A stretch of 64,000 nucleotides of DNA from Chthonobacter rhizosphaerae (GTDB lineage Bacteria; Pseudomonadota; Alphaproteobacteria; Rhizobiales; Pleomorphomonadaceae), in NCBI RefSeq assembly GCF_013839525.1, contig NZ_JACDIS010000006.1:124001-188000 (forward strand). Direction: 5' to 3'. Positions 54,248 to 63,305 of this stretch are shown here, piece by piece; position 1 is the first letter of the stretch; each line of letters opens with the position of its first letter. The position numbers and the translations under genes were made by a program. Below the pieces are notes generated by a model, which saw only the letters and a program-made list of their open reading frames with translations, did no database searches and was not told the origin of the DNA.

Positions 54248-56082
54248 AGTATCTCCTCGCCGGCGGTGTCGCTCTCGCCGCCATCCTGCCGCTCGGCGCG
54301 GTCGCCCAGGGCTGGTCCGGAATGACCGCCGCGCCCGCGTTCGACCCGGCCGCCCCGCAGACCGCGCCGGCCGCGCCGGCCCAGCCCTTCGTGCTCGCGC
54401 CGGCAGCCCCGGCCGCGCCGGCGGTCCAGCCCGGCGCGCCGGCCCAGCCGTTCGTGCTCGCGCCGGCCGCTCCCGCGGGGGCCGCGGCCGCCGCGGCGCC
54501 CGAGAAGCCCGCGATCGACGAGTCGGCTCTTCGCTACTATGCGTCGAAGAACGACGTCGCCCGCGTCGCCGCCGAGATCCGGCGCCTGCGCGCGCTCCAC
54601 CCGGACTGGCAGCCGCCGGAGGACCTCTTCACCGCGTCCAACCGCGTGGATGTGGACCTCGCGCCGCTGTGGGCGCTGTTCTCCGCCGGGCGCTACGACG
54701 AGATGCGCATCGCCCTGGAGCAGCTGAAGGCGACCAAGCCCGGCTTCGTGCCGCCGGCGGAACTCGTCACCAAGCTCGACGAGGCGCAGGCCACGGCCTA
54801 CCTGGTGCAGGCGTCCGACAACGGCGACCACCCGCGCGTCGTCGCCATCGCCCGGAACTTCCCGGGCCTCCTCGTCTGCGAGCGCATCGACGTGCTGTGG
54901 CGGGTCGCGGAGGCGCTCGCCAAGACCGGCGAACCCGAGCGGGCCTACGGCGCCTACGACTACGTGCTTGCGTCCTGCCCCGGCGCGCCGGAGCGTCTCG
55001 CCACCGTGCAGAAGGCGAGCGAGCTGCTGCCGGAGGCGGCGCTGCGCAACCTGCTCGCCCGCGGCCAGATCCGGTTCGACGGCACCAACGAGTTCGAACC
55101 GGTGCTTCTCGACTTCGCCCGCCGCCGCATCGGCGAGGCGATCGGCCGGGCCGACGTGGCCTCCGCCGAACCGGGCGACCTCGCCCGGATCGGGTCGGAA
55201 GCCAAGATGAAGAAGTCCATCGGCGACGCCACCCTGCTCGGCTGGTACCACTACGCCAAGAAGGATTTCGCCGGCGCCGAGACCTGGTTCCGGACCGCGC
55301 TCGGCTTCGGCGACGACGCCAAGGCGACCGAGGGCCTCATCCTGGCGGTCCGCAACAAGGGCGACACGGCGGCCGCCGAGGCGATGGCCTACGACAACCG
55401 CGCCAAGGCGCCGGAGATCGCCAAGGTCTACGTGGAGATCGTCTCCGCCACGCTGACCGACACGGTGACGGAAGACTATCCCGCCGCGCGGTTCGCCGCC
55501 TTCCAGACGGTGGTGGACGAGCTGAAGTCGCCGCTCGGGGCGCAGTCGGCCGGCTGGTACCTGTTCAACAGGGGCGAGTTCAAGGTGGCGGCGCCGTGGT
55601 TCGAGAAATCGGTCGCCTGGGAGGAGACCGGCGAGGGCGTTCTCGGCCTCGTGCTCACCGCCCAGCGGCTCGGCGACAAGAAGCGGTTCGCATCGCTGGT
55701 GGAGACCTACGCGCCGAAGTACGCGGCCGTCGAGGCGCTGCGCACCTCCAACGCCACCGCGCAGGTGGCGGCCGGCGACGGTACCGTGAAGGTGGCGGTG
55801 AACCGCAAGAAGAGCGGCGGCGGGTCGCTCGCCCGCGAGGCCGTCGCGCTCTACGAGGGCAAGCGCTACCGGGAGGCCATCGCGGTTCTGGACAAGCTGA
55901 AGGCGAGCGGCCGCGAGACGACGGACCTCGCGGTGCTGCGCGGCTGGGCCTACTACAACACCAGGGACTACCGGAAGGCCAAGGAGACGTTCGAGAACGC
56001 GAACGCCCGCAAGTCCACCGGCGACACCCGCACAGGCCTCTACTACTCCAGCCAGAAGCTGCGCGCGCCGCACTTCCAGTGA
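54238..56082 (+). CDS. TPR-type periplasmic protein of the cellulose operon
   Basis: The 614-residue protein has a signal peptide (about 1-23, ending GAVAQ), an Ala/Pro-rich linker with a repeated APAQPFVLAPAAPA unit (about 46-80), and then helical TPR/Sel1-like repeats through residue 600, for example LLGWYHYAKKDFAGAETWF and AVALYEGKRYREAIAVLDKL. It occupies the bcsC place but lacks the beta barrel, since it ends soon after the last repeats. It may guide glucan through the periplasm or bind peptidoglycan. The outer-membrane exit must be encoded elsewhere or be absent. Confidence 0.82.
   Translation: MSVKYLLAGGVALAAILPLGAVAQGWSGMTAAPAFDPAAPQTAPAAPAQPFVLAPAAPAAPAVQPGAPAQPFVLAPAAPAGAAAAAAPEKPAIDESALRYYASKNDVARVAAEIRRLRALHPDWQPPEDLFTASNRVDVDLAPLWALFSAGRYDEMRIALEQLKATKPGFVPPAELVTKLDEAQATAYLVQASDNGDHPRVVAIARNFPGLLVCERIDVLWRVAEALAKTGEPERAYGAYDYVLASCPGAPERLATVQKASELLPEAALRNLLARGQIRFDGTNEFEPVLLDFARRRIGEAIGRADVASAEPGDLARIGSEAKMKKSIGDATLLGWYHYAKKDFAGAETWFRTALGFGDDAKATEGLILAVRNKGDTAAAEAMAYDNRAKAPEIAKVYVEIVSATLTDTVTEDYPAARFAAFQTVVDELKSPLGAQSAGWYLFNRGEFKVAAPWFEKSVAWEETGEGVLGLVLTAQRLGDKKRFASLVETYAPKYAAVEALRTSNATAQVAAGDGTVKVAVNRKKSGGGSLAREAVALYEGKRYREAIAVLDKLKASGRETTDLAVLRGWAYYNTRDYRKAKETFENANARKSTGDTRTGLYYSSQKLRAPHFQ
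54373..54477 (+). repeat. In-frame 63-base tandem repeat
   Basis: Two near-identical copies of about 42 bases begin at 54373 and 54436, with a period of 63 bases (21 codons). They encode the APAQPFVLAPAAPA unit twice in the linker of the TPR protein. A repeat in frame with a linker can vary in copy number between strains. Confidence 0.75.
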
Positions 56083-56108
56083 CAGCGGCACCGAGGCCGC
56101 AATGACGG

Positions 56109-56139
56109 ACGGGGCGGCACCGCCAGGCGCCCGCCCCGT
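56109..56139. terminator. Stem-loop after the cellulose operon
   Basis: A perfect nine-base-pair stem (56109-56117 with 56131-56139) lies between the end of the TPR gene (56082) and the convergent amidase stop (56169), followed on the plus strand by TTCGCGTTTCC. It is a likely shared terminator. Confidence 0.55.
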
Positions 56140-56168
56140 TCGCGTTTCCGGCCGCCCGCAACCGGGCG

Positions 56169-57614
56169 TCAGGCGGCCGTCGCCGCCAAGTCGGGTTTGG
56201 AGGGCAGCGCGCGGCGCGCCTGGCCCGTGGCGACCTCGTACGCCATGCCGACCGACAGGATGGCGGCCTCGGCGAACGGCCGGCCGACCGTCTGCATGGC
56301 GATCGGCAGGCCGGACTGGGACCGACCGATCGGCTGCGCGAGCGACGGGAGGCCCAGGTAGGAGATCGGCCGCGTGTAGCGGGCCATGGCGGCGACCATC
56401 TGCGGGATGGCGGCGGCGCCGGCCACACCGGCGGCGCCGGCGGCGCCGTCCATGTCGGCGCTCGTCGGCGGCACGAACGGCACGACCGGCAAGACGAGCG
56501 CATCCGCCTTGCCGTAAGCCGCGACGACCCGCTCGAGAAGCGGCGCCCGCATGGCGATGGCGCGCAGATAGAGCGCGCCCGGGATGACCATCCCCTGCCG
56601 GAGGCGCGCCAGCACCTGGGGGCCGTAGTCTCCCGGCCGCTCGCGGATCCAGTCGCCGTGGATGGCGGCGGCTTCCGTCATGGCGACGATGTTGGAGAAC
56701 TCGCCGAGATCCAACGGATCTGGCAGTTGCACATCCACCAGCGACGCGCCGAGATCCCGCAGCGCGCGGTGCGCCTCCTCGTGCGCCGCGGCGGTCTCGG
56801 CGTCGAGATCCTGCAGCCAGCCGCTGGAGACGCCGACGGTGACGCCGTCGAGCCGCTCGCGCGGCGCGGGCGCATCCACGGGCACAGCCGCCGACGTGGG
56901 GTCGAGTGGGTCCGCCCCCGCGATCACCCCGTAGAAGGCCGCGACGTCGGCGACCGTCGGCGCCATGGGGCCGAGGCAGTCCTGCGAAAAGGACAGCGGC
57001 ATGGCGCCGTAGCGGCTGACGCGCCCCTGCGTGGGCTTCAGGCCGGCGATGCCGCAGAGCGCCGCCGGCAGCCGGATGGATCCGCCGGTGTCCGACCCGA
57101 TCGCCCCGAACGCAAGCCCGGCGGCCACCGCCGCGCCGGAGCCGGACGAGGATCCGCCGGTCACGACGGCGGGATCCCACGGATTGCGCGCCCGACCGTG
57201 GTGGTGGTTGAGGCCGGTCGGCCCGAGGGCGAACTCCGACATGTTGAGGCGGCCGAGGTCCACCGCGCCGGCGGCGTCGAGACGGGCGAGCACGGTCGCG
57301 GTGGTGCTTTCCACGGACGCCGCACGAATCCTCGATCCGCATCCGGTGACGCGGCCCGGACGGTAGAGCATGTCCTTGTGAGCGAGCGGCACGCCGTGGA
57401 AAGGTCCGACCGGTTCGCCCGCCGCGAGCGCGGCGTCTGCTCTTGCCGCCGTCGCGAGGGCGGTCTCGGCCTCGATGGCGATGAAGGCGTTGGCGACGGG
57501 CTGCCAATCCTCGGCGCGGGCGAGGCACGCGGCCGTGAGCTCGACGGAGGAGACGCGCCGCTCCCGGATCGCCGCGGCGGCCTCCAGGAGCGTCAGGCTG
57601 CAGAGGTCGGTCAC
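56169..57614 (-). CDS. Amidase signature family amidohydrolase
   Basis: The 481-residue enzyme has the Ser-cisSer-Lys triad of the amidase signature family: Lys80 in GVPLAHKDM, Ser155 in VTGGSSSGSG and Ser179 in GSDTGGSIRLPA, the last two 24 residues apart as expected. The start is GTG 57614, with GGGGAGG upstream and overlapping the AtzG-like stop (GTGA). Co-expression with an AtzG-like subunit points to the AtzE-type branch, which hydrolyses small amides such as ureido acids rather than glutamine in GatCAB. It is the last gene of an ABC importer operon. Confidence 0.9.
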   Translation of the reverse strand: MTDLCSLTLLEAAAAIRERRVSSVELTAACLARAEDWQPVANAFIAIEAETALATAARADAALAAGEPVGPFHGVPLAHKDMLYRPGRVTGCGSRIRAASVESTTATVLARLDAAGAVDLGRLNMSEFALGPTGLNHHHGRARNPWDPAVVTGGSSSGSGAAVAAGLAFGAIGSDTGGSIRLPAALCGIAGLKPTQGRVSRYGAMPLSFSQDCLGPMAPTVADVAAFYGVIAGADPLDPTSAAVPVDAPAPRERLDGVTVGVSSGWLQDLDAETAAAHEEAHRALRDLGASLVDVQLPDPLDLGEFSNIVAMTEAAAIHGDWIRERPGDYGPQVLARLRQGMVIPGALYLRAIAMRAPLLERVVAAYGKADALVLPVVPFVPPTSADMDGAAGAAGVAGAAAIPQMVAAMARYTRPISYLGLPSLAQPIGRSQSGLPIAMQTVGRPFAEAAILSVGMAYEVATGQARRALPSKPDLAATAA

Positions 57615-57826
57615 GAGGGCCTCCCCGGCGCGAGGCGCAGGAGCGCGGCGGCGTGGCTCGACGGCTCGCGCTCGAACAGCGATCCGGTCGGGACCGGCGG
57701 ACGGGCCAGGATGCCGGACGCGCGATCGAGCTGCGCCGCCATGAGGCCGGCATCCTCGGCGGGGCCGGCGGGCCCGAGCAGTGCGGACATGGCTTCCGTC
57801 CAGGCGGCGATGAGGCGGGGATCCAT
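57611..57826 (-). CDS. AtzG-like (DUF4089) small amidase partner
   Basis: The 71-residue protein, MDPRLIAAWTEAMSALLGPA then AAQLDRASGILARPPVPTGS, has the two-helix plan of AtzG-like proteins, which resemble GatC and stabilise AtzE amidases. It lies 18 bases after the permease stop and overlaps the amidase start by four bases, as an obligate partner would. The identification rests on pattern and position, because the sequence is short. Confidence 0.72.
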   Translation of the reverse strand: MDPRLIAAWTEAMSALLGPAGPAEDAGLMAAQLDRASGILARPPVPTGSLFEREPSSHAAALLRLAPGRPS

Positions 57827-57844
57827 GGTCTGGCGCTCCGTGGT

Positions 57845-58855
57845 TCAGGAGAAGTTCTGCGGCTGGCGCTTGCGGACCAGCTGGCTGAGGGCGACGGCGA
57901 TCACCAGGCCGCCGCCGTAGAAGAGGTTCTGGACGAAGGTGTCGACGCCAAGGATGGTGAGGCCGGTGATGCCGGACACGAGGAAGTAGACCGCGACGAA
58001 GGACCCCCACGGGTTGAACCGCCCCGGCACGATCGAGGTGGCGCCGAGGAAGGCGGCCGCGAAGGCCGGCAACAGGTAGGTGAGCCCGGAGAGCGGATCG
58101 GCCGAACCGGTCGTGCCGGCGTAGAGCACGCCCGCGAAGGCCGCGATCACGCCGGAGCCGATGAAGGAGAGGAGCCGCACCCGGTCGACGGCGATGCCCG
58201 AGAGGCGCGCCACCTCCCGCCCCCGCCCGACGAACAGCAGCCTGCGGCCCGGCGAGGTGTATTCCAAAAAGTACCAGAGCGCGGCACAGAGGATCACCGC
58301 GTAGTAGAAGGACAGGGAGATGCCGAACACCCGCTGGACGATCACCCAGTCCACCAGCGCCATTGACACGCCGCCGACGGTCTGGGAGCCGGAGATCCAC
58401 AGGACCGTGCCGTTGATGAACGTGCCGGTGCCGAGCGTCACGATCAGCGAGTGGATGCGGAAGAAGAGCACGAAGGCGGCGTTGATCAGGCCGATCAGGA
58501 AGCCCAGCCCCAACGCCACCACGATAGCGGCGCCGACCGGCCAGCCGTGGAGCGCGTTCAGAACCGCCACCGTCATGGCGGAGAGGACCATGGTGGAGGC
58601 GACGGAAAGGTCGAAGTCTCCAGCCGTCAGCGGAATGATGAGGCCGAGGGTCAGAACCACCAGGATCGCCTGCGACGAGAACATGGTCGAGAAGTTGATC
58701 CAGGTCAGAAAGGCCTCCGGGCTGAGCGCCCCGAACAGCGCCACGACGCCGGCCCAGGCGGCCAGGAGGCCGAAACGTTCGGCATTCGCCTTGAGAGAGA
58801 CGCCGCCGGCCGGGCTCGCGGCGCGGCTGCGGACTGCGGGGTCGATCGCGGACAT
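57845..58855 (-). CDS. Sugar-type ABC transporter permease (RbsC family)
   Basis: The 336-residue permease has about ten TM segments and the family blocks PLTAGDFDLSVASTMVLSAM near residue 75 and LIVTLGTGTFINGTVLW near 130, with AFLGATSIVPGRFNPWG late, close to the RbsC/CUT2 pattern. A single permease gene suggests a homodimer. ATG 58855 shares its first base with the ATPase stop. Such importers also carry non-sugar solutes; the amidase in the operon favours an amide-containing substrate. Confidence 0.91.
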   Translation of the reverse strand: MSAIDPAVRSRAASPAGGVSLKANAERFGLLAAWAGVVALFGALSPEAFLTWINFSTMFSSQAILVVLTLGLIIPLTAGDFDLSVASTMVLSAMTVAVLNALHGWPVGAAIVVALGLGFLIGLINAAFVLFFRIHSLIVTLGTGTFINGTVLWISGSQTVGGVSMALVDWVIVQRVFGISLSFYYAVILCAALWYFLEYTSPGRRLLFVGRGREVARLSGIAVDRVRLLSFIGSGVIAAFAGVLYAGTTGSADPLSGLTYLLPAFAAAFLGATSIVPGRFNPWGSFVAVYFLVSGITGLTILGVDTFVQNLFYGGGLVIAVALSQLVRKRQPQNFS

Positions 58856-60435
58856 CAGGCGGCCTCCTCGACGGGTGGGGCGCTGCGGTAGCAGGCCTCG
58901 GCAATACGCTCCTTCGTGACGTCGCCGCCGACGAGTTCGGCGACGATCCGACCCTTGGCGAACACCAGAACGCGCCCGGCGATCTGCGAGAGCTGCTCGT
59001 AGTCGGTGCTGGCGACGACCACCGACGTGCCCGCGCGGGCTGCGAGGTCGAGCGCCGCGTAGATCTGCTGCCGCGCCCCGACGTCCACCCCCTGGGTAGG
59101 CTCGTCGAGCAGCAGCAGCTTCGGCGCGGTCTGCAGCCATTTGGCGAGCAGCACCTTCTGCTGGTTGCCCCCGGACAGCGCCTCCAGCGGCAGCGATGGC
59201 ACGTTCGGCCGGACGTCGTGCTCCGCCCCGAGGGCGCCTGCGCGGGCGAGCATGGCGCGCCGGTCGAGCCCGAACCAGCGACGGAAGGACGGCAGCACCG
59301 GCAGCGTGATGTTGTCGGCGACCGACAGATTGCCGATGCCGGCGGACCCGAGCCGATCGGCCGGCAGCAGCGCCATGCCGGCGGCCTGCGCCGCCCGCGG
59401 CGTCAGGCCCGCCAGCGGAACGGTGACGTCCTCGATGGTGATGCTGCCGGAGGTGGCCGGGACGGCCCCGGCCAGCAGCGCCGGCGCGTCCGAGAAGCCG
59501 GACCCGATCAGGCCGGCGAGGCCCAGGATCTCACCCCGACGCAGGGAGAAGGACACGTCCGCCACCCCTGCCCCGGCGAGGTTCCGGACGCGGATCGCGG
59601 GCGGCGCCGCGTCGCCGGTCGGGGCGCGGGTGATCCGGTAGGTCTCCACCTTCCGGCCGATGATGAGGTCCACCAGGTCCTGGCGTGGGGTCTCGCGCGT
59701 GTCGACCGTGCCGGCCAGCCTGCCGTCCCGCAGGATGGTGGCGCGGCTGGTGATCTCGCGCACCTCGTCGATGTCGTGGGAGACGAAGACCACGCTCGAT
59801 CCCGCCGCCACGATCCCCCGGACGAGCGCGAACAGCTGGTCGACGCCCGCCTTCGGCAGAAAGGGCGTCGGCTCGTCGAGCACCAGGATGCCGCCGCCCA
59901 CATCGGTCTGCGTCCGGCGGACATCCTCGAAGGCCCGCACGATGGCGAGGAGCGCCCGCTCCACCGGCGAGAGGGTGGAGACCTCCGCCGATGGATCGAG
60001 CGCCAGGCCGAAGCGGGAGAAGATCGCCTCCGCGTCGCGCGCCTCCCTGGCCCAGTCGATCCGCCATCGGCGTTCGGCGGCGAAGTCGCCGATGCGCAGG
60101 TTCTCCAGAACCGTCAGGGAGGGGACGAGGCCGAGGTGCTGGTGCACGAAGGCGAGCCCGTGGCGTTTGGCCTCGGTCGGCAGGATCGGCAGGGCCGCGG
60201 TCTCGCCGAAGAGCGTCAGCGACCCGCCGGGGTCCGGCGCGTGGTAGCCGGAGAGGATCTTGATGAGGGTGGACTTGCCCGATCCGTTGGTGCCGAGGAG
60301 GCCGTGGACCTCCCCGAACCCGACCGTGAAATCCACGCCCTGCAGCGCCTTGGCGCCGCCGAACGTCTTCGACAGATTGCGTGCCGCGAGGGCGGCGGCG
60401 CGCTCCCGCGGCGGCGCGGCCGCCCCGCCGGTCAC
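58855..60435 (-). CDS. Sugar-type ABC transporter ATP-binding protein (RbsA family)
   Basis: The 526-residue protein has two ABC domains. The first has Walker A GTNGSGKSTLIKIL and Walker B LVLDEPTPFL; its signature region around LSPVERALLAIVRA is divergent. The second has the degenerate GLIGSGFSD loop but a good signature LSGGNQQKVLLAKWL and LLLDEPTQGVDV. This asymmetric plan is normal for RbsA-type proteins. The start is GTG 60435, overlapping the binding-protein stop (GTGA). Confidence 0.92.
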   Translation of the reverse strand: MTGGAAAPPRERAAALAARNLSKTFGGAKALQGVDFTVGFGEVHGLLGTNGSGKSTLIKILSGYHAPDPGGSLTLFGETAALPILPTEAKRHGLAFVHQHLGLVPSLTVLENLRIGDFAAERRWRIDWAREARDAEAIFSRFGLALDPSAEVSTLSPVERALLAIVRAFEDVRRTQTDVGGGILVLDEPTPFLPKAGVDQLFALVRGIVAAGSSVVFVSHDIDEVREITSRATILRDGRLAGTVDTRETPRQDLVDLIIGRKVETYRITRAPTGDAAPPAIRVRNLAGAGVADVSFSLRRGEILGLAGLIGSGFSDAPALLAGAVPATSGSITIEDVTVPLAGLTPRAAQAAGMALLPADRLGSAGIGNLSVADNITLPVLPSFRRWFGLDRRAMLARAGALGAEHDVRPNVPSLPLEALSGGNQQKVLLAKWLQTAPKLLLLDEPTQGVDVGARQQIYAALDLAARAGTSVVVASTDYEQLSQIAGRVLVFAKGRIVAELVGGDVTKERIAEACYRSAPPVEEAA

Positions 60436-61538
60436 TCGATCCCCCAGAGCGTCTTGAAGCCGGCGACGTGGCTGTCGCCATAGCCGTCGTTGAAGGTGGC
60501 CGGCACGCCGGCCGTTTCGGCGTTCGAGGCGTCGAAGATGTAGAGCGGCGAGTTCAGCACCTCCACCGGCGGCAGGCCGCAGAGCGCGCGCATGTTGACG
60601 TCGATCGCCGCATAGCCGATCCAGCCGATGCTTTCGCCGATGTTCATGTCCACCTCGCCGGTGCGCACCATGTCGATCACGAAGGGCGTGCCGTTGTACG
60701 AGGCGATCTTCACCGCGCCCATCCGGCCGGTGAGGCGCAGCGCCGGCACGACGAACTGGGACATGCTGTCGTAGATCGGCAGAACGAAGTTGAGGCCCGG
60801 ATCCGCCACCAGGGCGGACTGCACCGACGACTGGATCTTGGTGCCCCACTCCGGCACCGGCACGTTCACGTACTTCTGCTTGCAGTCCGGGCAGAGGCTC
60901 TTCAGCGTGTCCTGGATGCTCTTCACGAACGGCGCGGTCGGGATGATCTCGTCGGAGCCGATGATGAGCACGTTCGGCTTGCCCTCGGTCCGCTTGAAGG
61001 CCCAGGCGGCGAGGATCTTCCCGGCCTGGCTGTAGTTGGTCTTGGCCGAGGCGTCGAGGCTGTCCGACTTGGTCTGGGTGACGTCATAGAGGTGGGTCGT
61101 CGTCACCTTCACGCCCTTGTCGCGCGCCGCCGCGATCTGCGGCAGCAGCGCTTCGGGCGGGATGCCGCCCTGCAGGTCGATCAGCGAATAGCCCTCGGCG
61201 GTGGCCTGGGCCATGCCCTGGATCCACTGGTCCACCTTCAACTGGTTGTCCCAGTTGGCGAACGGGAAGCCGACGACCGCGGCGGCCTCCTCCATGGCCT
61301 TAGACACCTGGACATTGAAGGGGTTCGTCATGGTGAGCGGGATGACGAACATCTTCTTGTCCTTCATGCACGCCTTGGCGTCGAACGCCTCGCCGGGAGC
61401 CGTGAAGGCCGGCATCGTCTTGTGCGCGGCGATGATGGCCTCCGCTTCCGCCATGGGATCCGCGTGGGCGCTGGCCGCGAGGAGGGCCGAACCGAGAAAG
61501 GCGGTCGTGAGGGTCCAGATCCGACGGGAACGCGACAT
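60432..61538 (-). CDS. ABC transporter periplasmic binding protein
   Basis: The 368-residue protein has a signal peptide (about 1-25, ending ASAHA) and a type 1 periplasmic-binding fold: KMFVIPLTMTNPFNVQVSKAMEEAA, LIDLQGGIPPEALLPQIAAARDKG, and a C-terminal MNIGESIGWIGYAAIDVN. It delivers the solute to the RbsC/RbsA-type importer next to it. Cys56 and the CPDC pair near 205 are unusual for sugar binders and may form disulfides. The substrate is unknown. Confidence 0.9.
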   Translation of the reverse strand: MSRSRRIWTLTTAFLGSALLAASAHADPMAEAEAIIAAHKTMPAFTAPGEAFDAKACMKDKKMFVIPLTMTNPFNVQVSKAMEEAAAVVGFPFANWDNQLKVDQWIQGMAQATAEGYSLIDLQGGIPPEALLPQIAAARDKGVKVTTTHLYDVTQTKSDSLDASAKTNYSQAGKILAAWAFKRTEGKPNVLIIGSDEIIPTAPFVKSIQDTLKSLCPDCKQKYVNVPVPEWGTKIQSSVQSALVADPGLNFVLPIYDSMSQFVVPALRLTGRMGAVKIASYNGTPFVIDMVRTGEVDMNIGESIGWIGYAAIDVNMRALCGLPPVEVLNSPLYIFDASNAETAGVPATFNDGYGDSHVAGFKTLWGIE

Positions 61539-61885
61539 GGTGGAAGGTCTCCGGGTTGGCCGTGGCGGCCGGGTGCATGGAGCCGCCGTTGGACGCCGAC
61601 CTCGCAAGCGGTGTGCCAACAGGCGCGTCCGGTCGTCCCGACCGCCGCCACCATGTACGGACATGTCTTTCGCGCCCGCGTCTCCTCCCGGCAATATGCC
61701 CCCGCGCCAGCGGCGGGCCGTAAGCTTGGGCAGGTGCCGCCGTTTTGAGCCACATTCGGACCGCCCGTCGTCGATGAGCGCGCGATCCCGTCCGTGATCG
61801 ACGGACGAGCGCGGGCGGACCGGCCCGTCCGGTCACTGGATATGTTCGAACTTTTTCTATGGTGGGCGTGATGGACGCCGCTCCA
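61539..61885. other. Promoter region of the ABC-amidase operon
   Basis: These 347 bases lie between the MFS gene stop and the binding-protein start. No gene is visible. It contains a palindromic TGTACGGACA at 61654-61663, shared in part with the region before the MFS gene, and an A/T-rich run (GAACTTTTTCTATGG near 61848) just after the MFS stop. Confidence 0.55.
61654..61663. promoter_or_regulatory. Candidate GntR operator before the ABC operon
   Basis: TGTACGGACA, with inverted TGT/ACA ends, lies 116 bases upstream of the binding-protein start. Nine of its bases recur at 63181 upstream of the MFS gene. GntR/HutC regulators bind short palindromes of this size, and such a regulator is encoded next door. 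Function is inferred. Confidence 0.45.
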
Positions 61886-63112
61886 TCAGGCAGGCGCCGG
61901 CGCGGAGCGCAGGGCGGCCTCGCGGGCGTGGAGCCGCCACGCGATCACGGTGCCGGTCAGCGACAGGGCGCCGAAGACCGCGAACGTCAGGGCGTAGGAC
62001 CCGGTCGCCGCGTAGAGGCCGGCAAAGCTCGCCGGCCCGACCATGACGCCGATGAAGATGTAGACGAGCACCGCGCCCGTGACCGGCCCCACATGGCCGG
62101 CCGGCGCATTGCGGGCGGTCTCGGCGAGGAGAACCCCGTTCCAGCCGATGGAGCACATGCCGAGCACGACCAGGATCCCGACCTGCACGACGGCCGAATA
62201 GTCGGCCATCCAGGCCGACGCGACACCGAGCACGCCGCTGACGAGGCCGAGCAGGCCGAGGATCAGGAAACCCGCCCCGACCCGATCGGCCACCACGCCC
62301 CAGACCACGCGCCCGACGGCCCCGCCCACCTGCATGGCGGCCGCCACGCTGCCGGCCGCGAGCAGCGACCATCCGGCGTCGTGGACCAGCATGGTGACCG
62401 CGAAGGCGGAGAGGGACAGTTGCACCGCCGAATAGAGAAGGCCCAGCATGGCGAGCGTGCGAAGCGCCGGCCGCCTCCAGACCAGCCGCTGTTCGGCGAT
62501 CAGGTTGCCGCCGAACCGGGCGTCCGGGACGCGGTCGAACGGGATCGTGTGTCCGCGCACCATCAGGGCGACCGCGGCCACGGCGGGGATGGCAGCCGCG
62601 CCGAGGAAGGCGAGCTGCCAGCCGATCGTCTGGGCGAGCGGCGGGAAGACGAGGCTCGCCACCACGGCCCCGATCGGCACGCCGGCCTGCTTCACCGAAT
62701 AGACGACGTTGCGCTTCTCCTTCGGGGTGACCGCGTTGAGAATGTGCGACGACGCCGGATTGTTCAGCCCGTAGCCGATGCCGATGGCGAGCGAGCCGAG
62801 CACGATGGTGAGAACCGAACCGCCCGCGAGGCCGAGGAAGCCGAGCACGAAGGTGACGAGCACCACCTGCTCGATCGCCACCGGCCCATGGCGCAGCACG
62901 AGCGTGCCGGCGACCGCCGACGCGAACGCGCCGGAGAAGTAGATCAGGCTGACCTGATAGCCGATCCAGTGCGGGCCGATCCCGAGGTCCGCCGCCACCA
63001 GCGGGGTTATCGCCGTCAGCGCGAGCACGGTCGCCGTGGCGACCACCTGGATCAGGGTCGCGATGGCAAGTGCGCCGGCCAGAGCCGAGGACAGCACGGG
63101 ATGATCGGTCAT
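61886..63112 (-). CDS. MFS transporter
   Basis: The 408-residue protein has about 12 TM segments with the usual central charged loop. GPHWIGYQVSLIYFSGAFAS and GIGYGLNNPASSHILNAVTPKEKRN (a motif-A-like turn) lie in the first half and VGGAVGRVVWGVVADRVG in the second. It resembles the cyanate/nitrate-like uptake branch only loosely. It is the first gene divergent from the GntR regulator and lies upstream of the ABC operon on the same strand, so it is probably another transporter for the same compound class. ATG 63112 is chosen over longer in-frame codons. Confidence 0.87.
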   Translation of the reverse strand: MTDHPVLSSALAGALAIATLIQVVATATVLALTAITPLVAADLGIGPHWIGYQVSLIYFSGAFASAVAGTLVLRHGPVAIEQVVLVTFVLGFLGLAGGSVLTIVLGSLAIGIGYGLNNPASSHILNAVTPKEKRNVVYSVKQAGVPIGAVVASLVFPPLAQTIGWQLAFLGAAAIPAVAAVALMVRGHTIPFDRVPDARFGGNLIAEQRLVWRRPALRTLAMLGLLYSAVQLSLSAFAVTMLVHDAGWSLLAAGSVAAAMQVGGAVGRVVWGVVADRVGAGFLILGLLGLVSGVLGVASAWMADYSAVVQVGILVVLGMCSIGWNGVLLAETARNAPAGHVGPVTGAVLVYIFIGVMVGPASFAGLYAATGSYALTFAVFGALSLTGTVIAWRLHAREAALRSAPAPA

Positions 63113-63180
63113 GGACGGGAAACTCGGCGGACGGAGGTCAGGCGCGGCGCCCGACGGCGGAAGCGATCGATCCCACTCAT

Positions 63181-63189
63181 TGTACGGAC
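63181..63189. promoter_or_regulatory. Candidate GntR operator before the MFS gene
   Basis: TGTACGGAC, 69 bases upstream of the MFS start, repeats nine bases of the palindrome before the ABC operon (61654). Both lie in minus-strand promoters beside the regulator gene. The right half-site (CTTA) differs from the perfect palindrome. Confidence 0.4.
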
Positions 63190-63305
63190 TTATGCAGCCC
63201 GTCAAGAGAGACACGAGCCCCCGGACCACTCTGCCGGCCGGACCGGCCCGTCTCCGCCGGCCGACGGTGGCCACCCCCCCGTGTCCCGCGCCGAAGCGCT
63301 CGACT

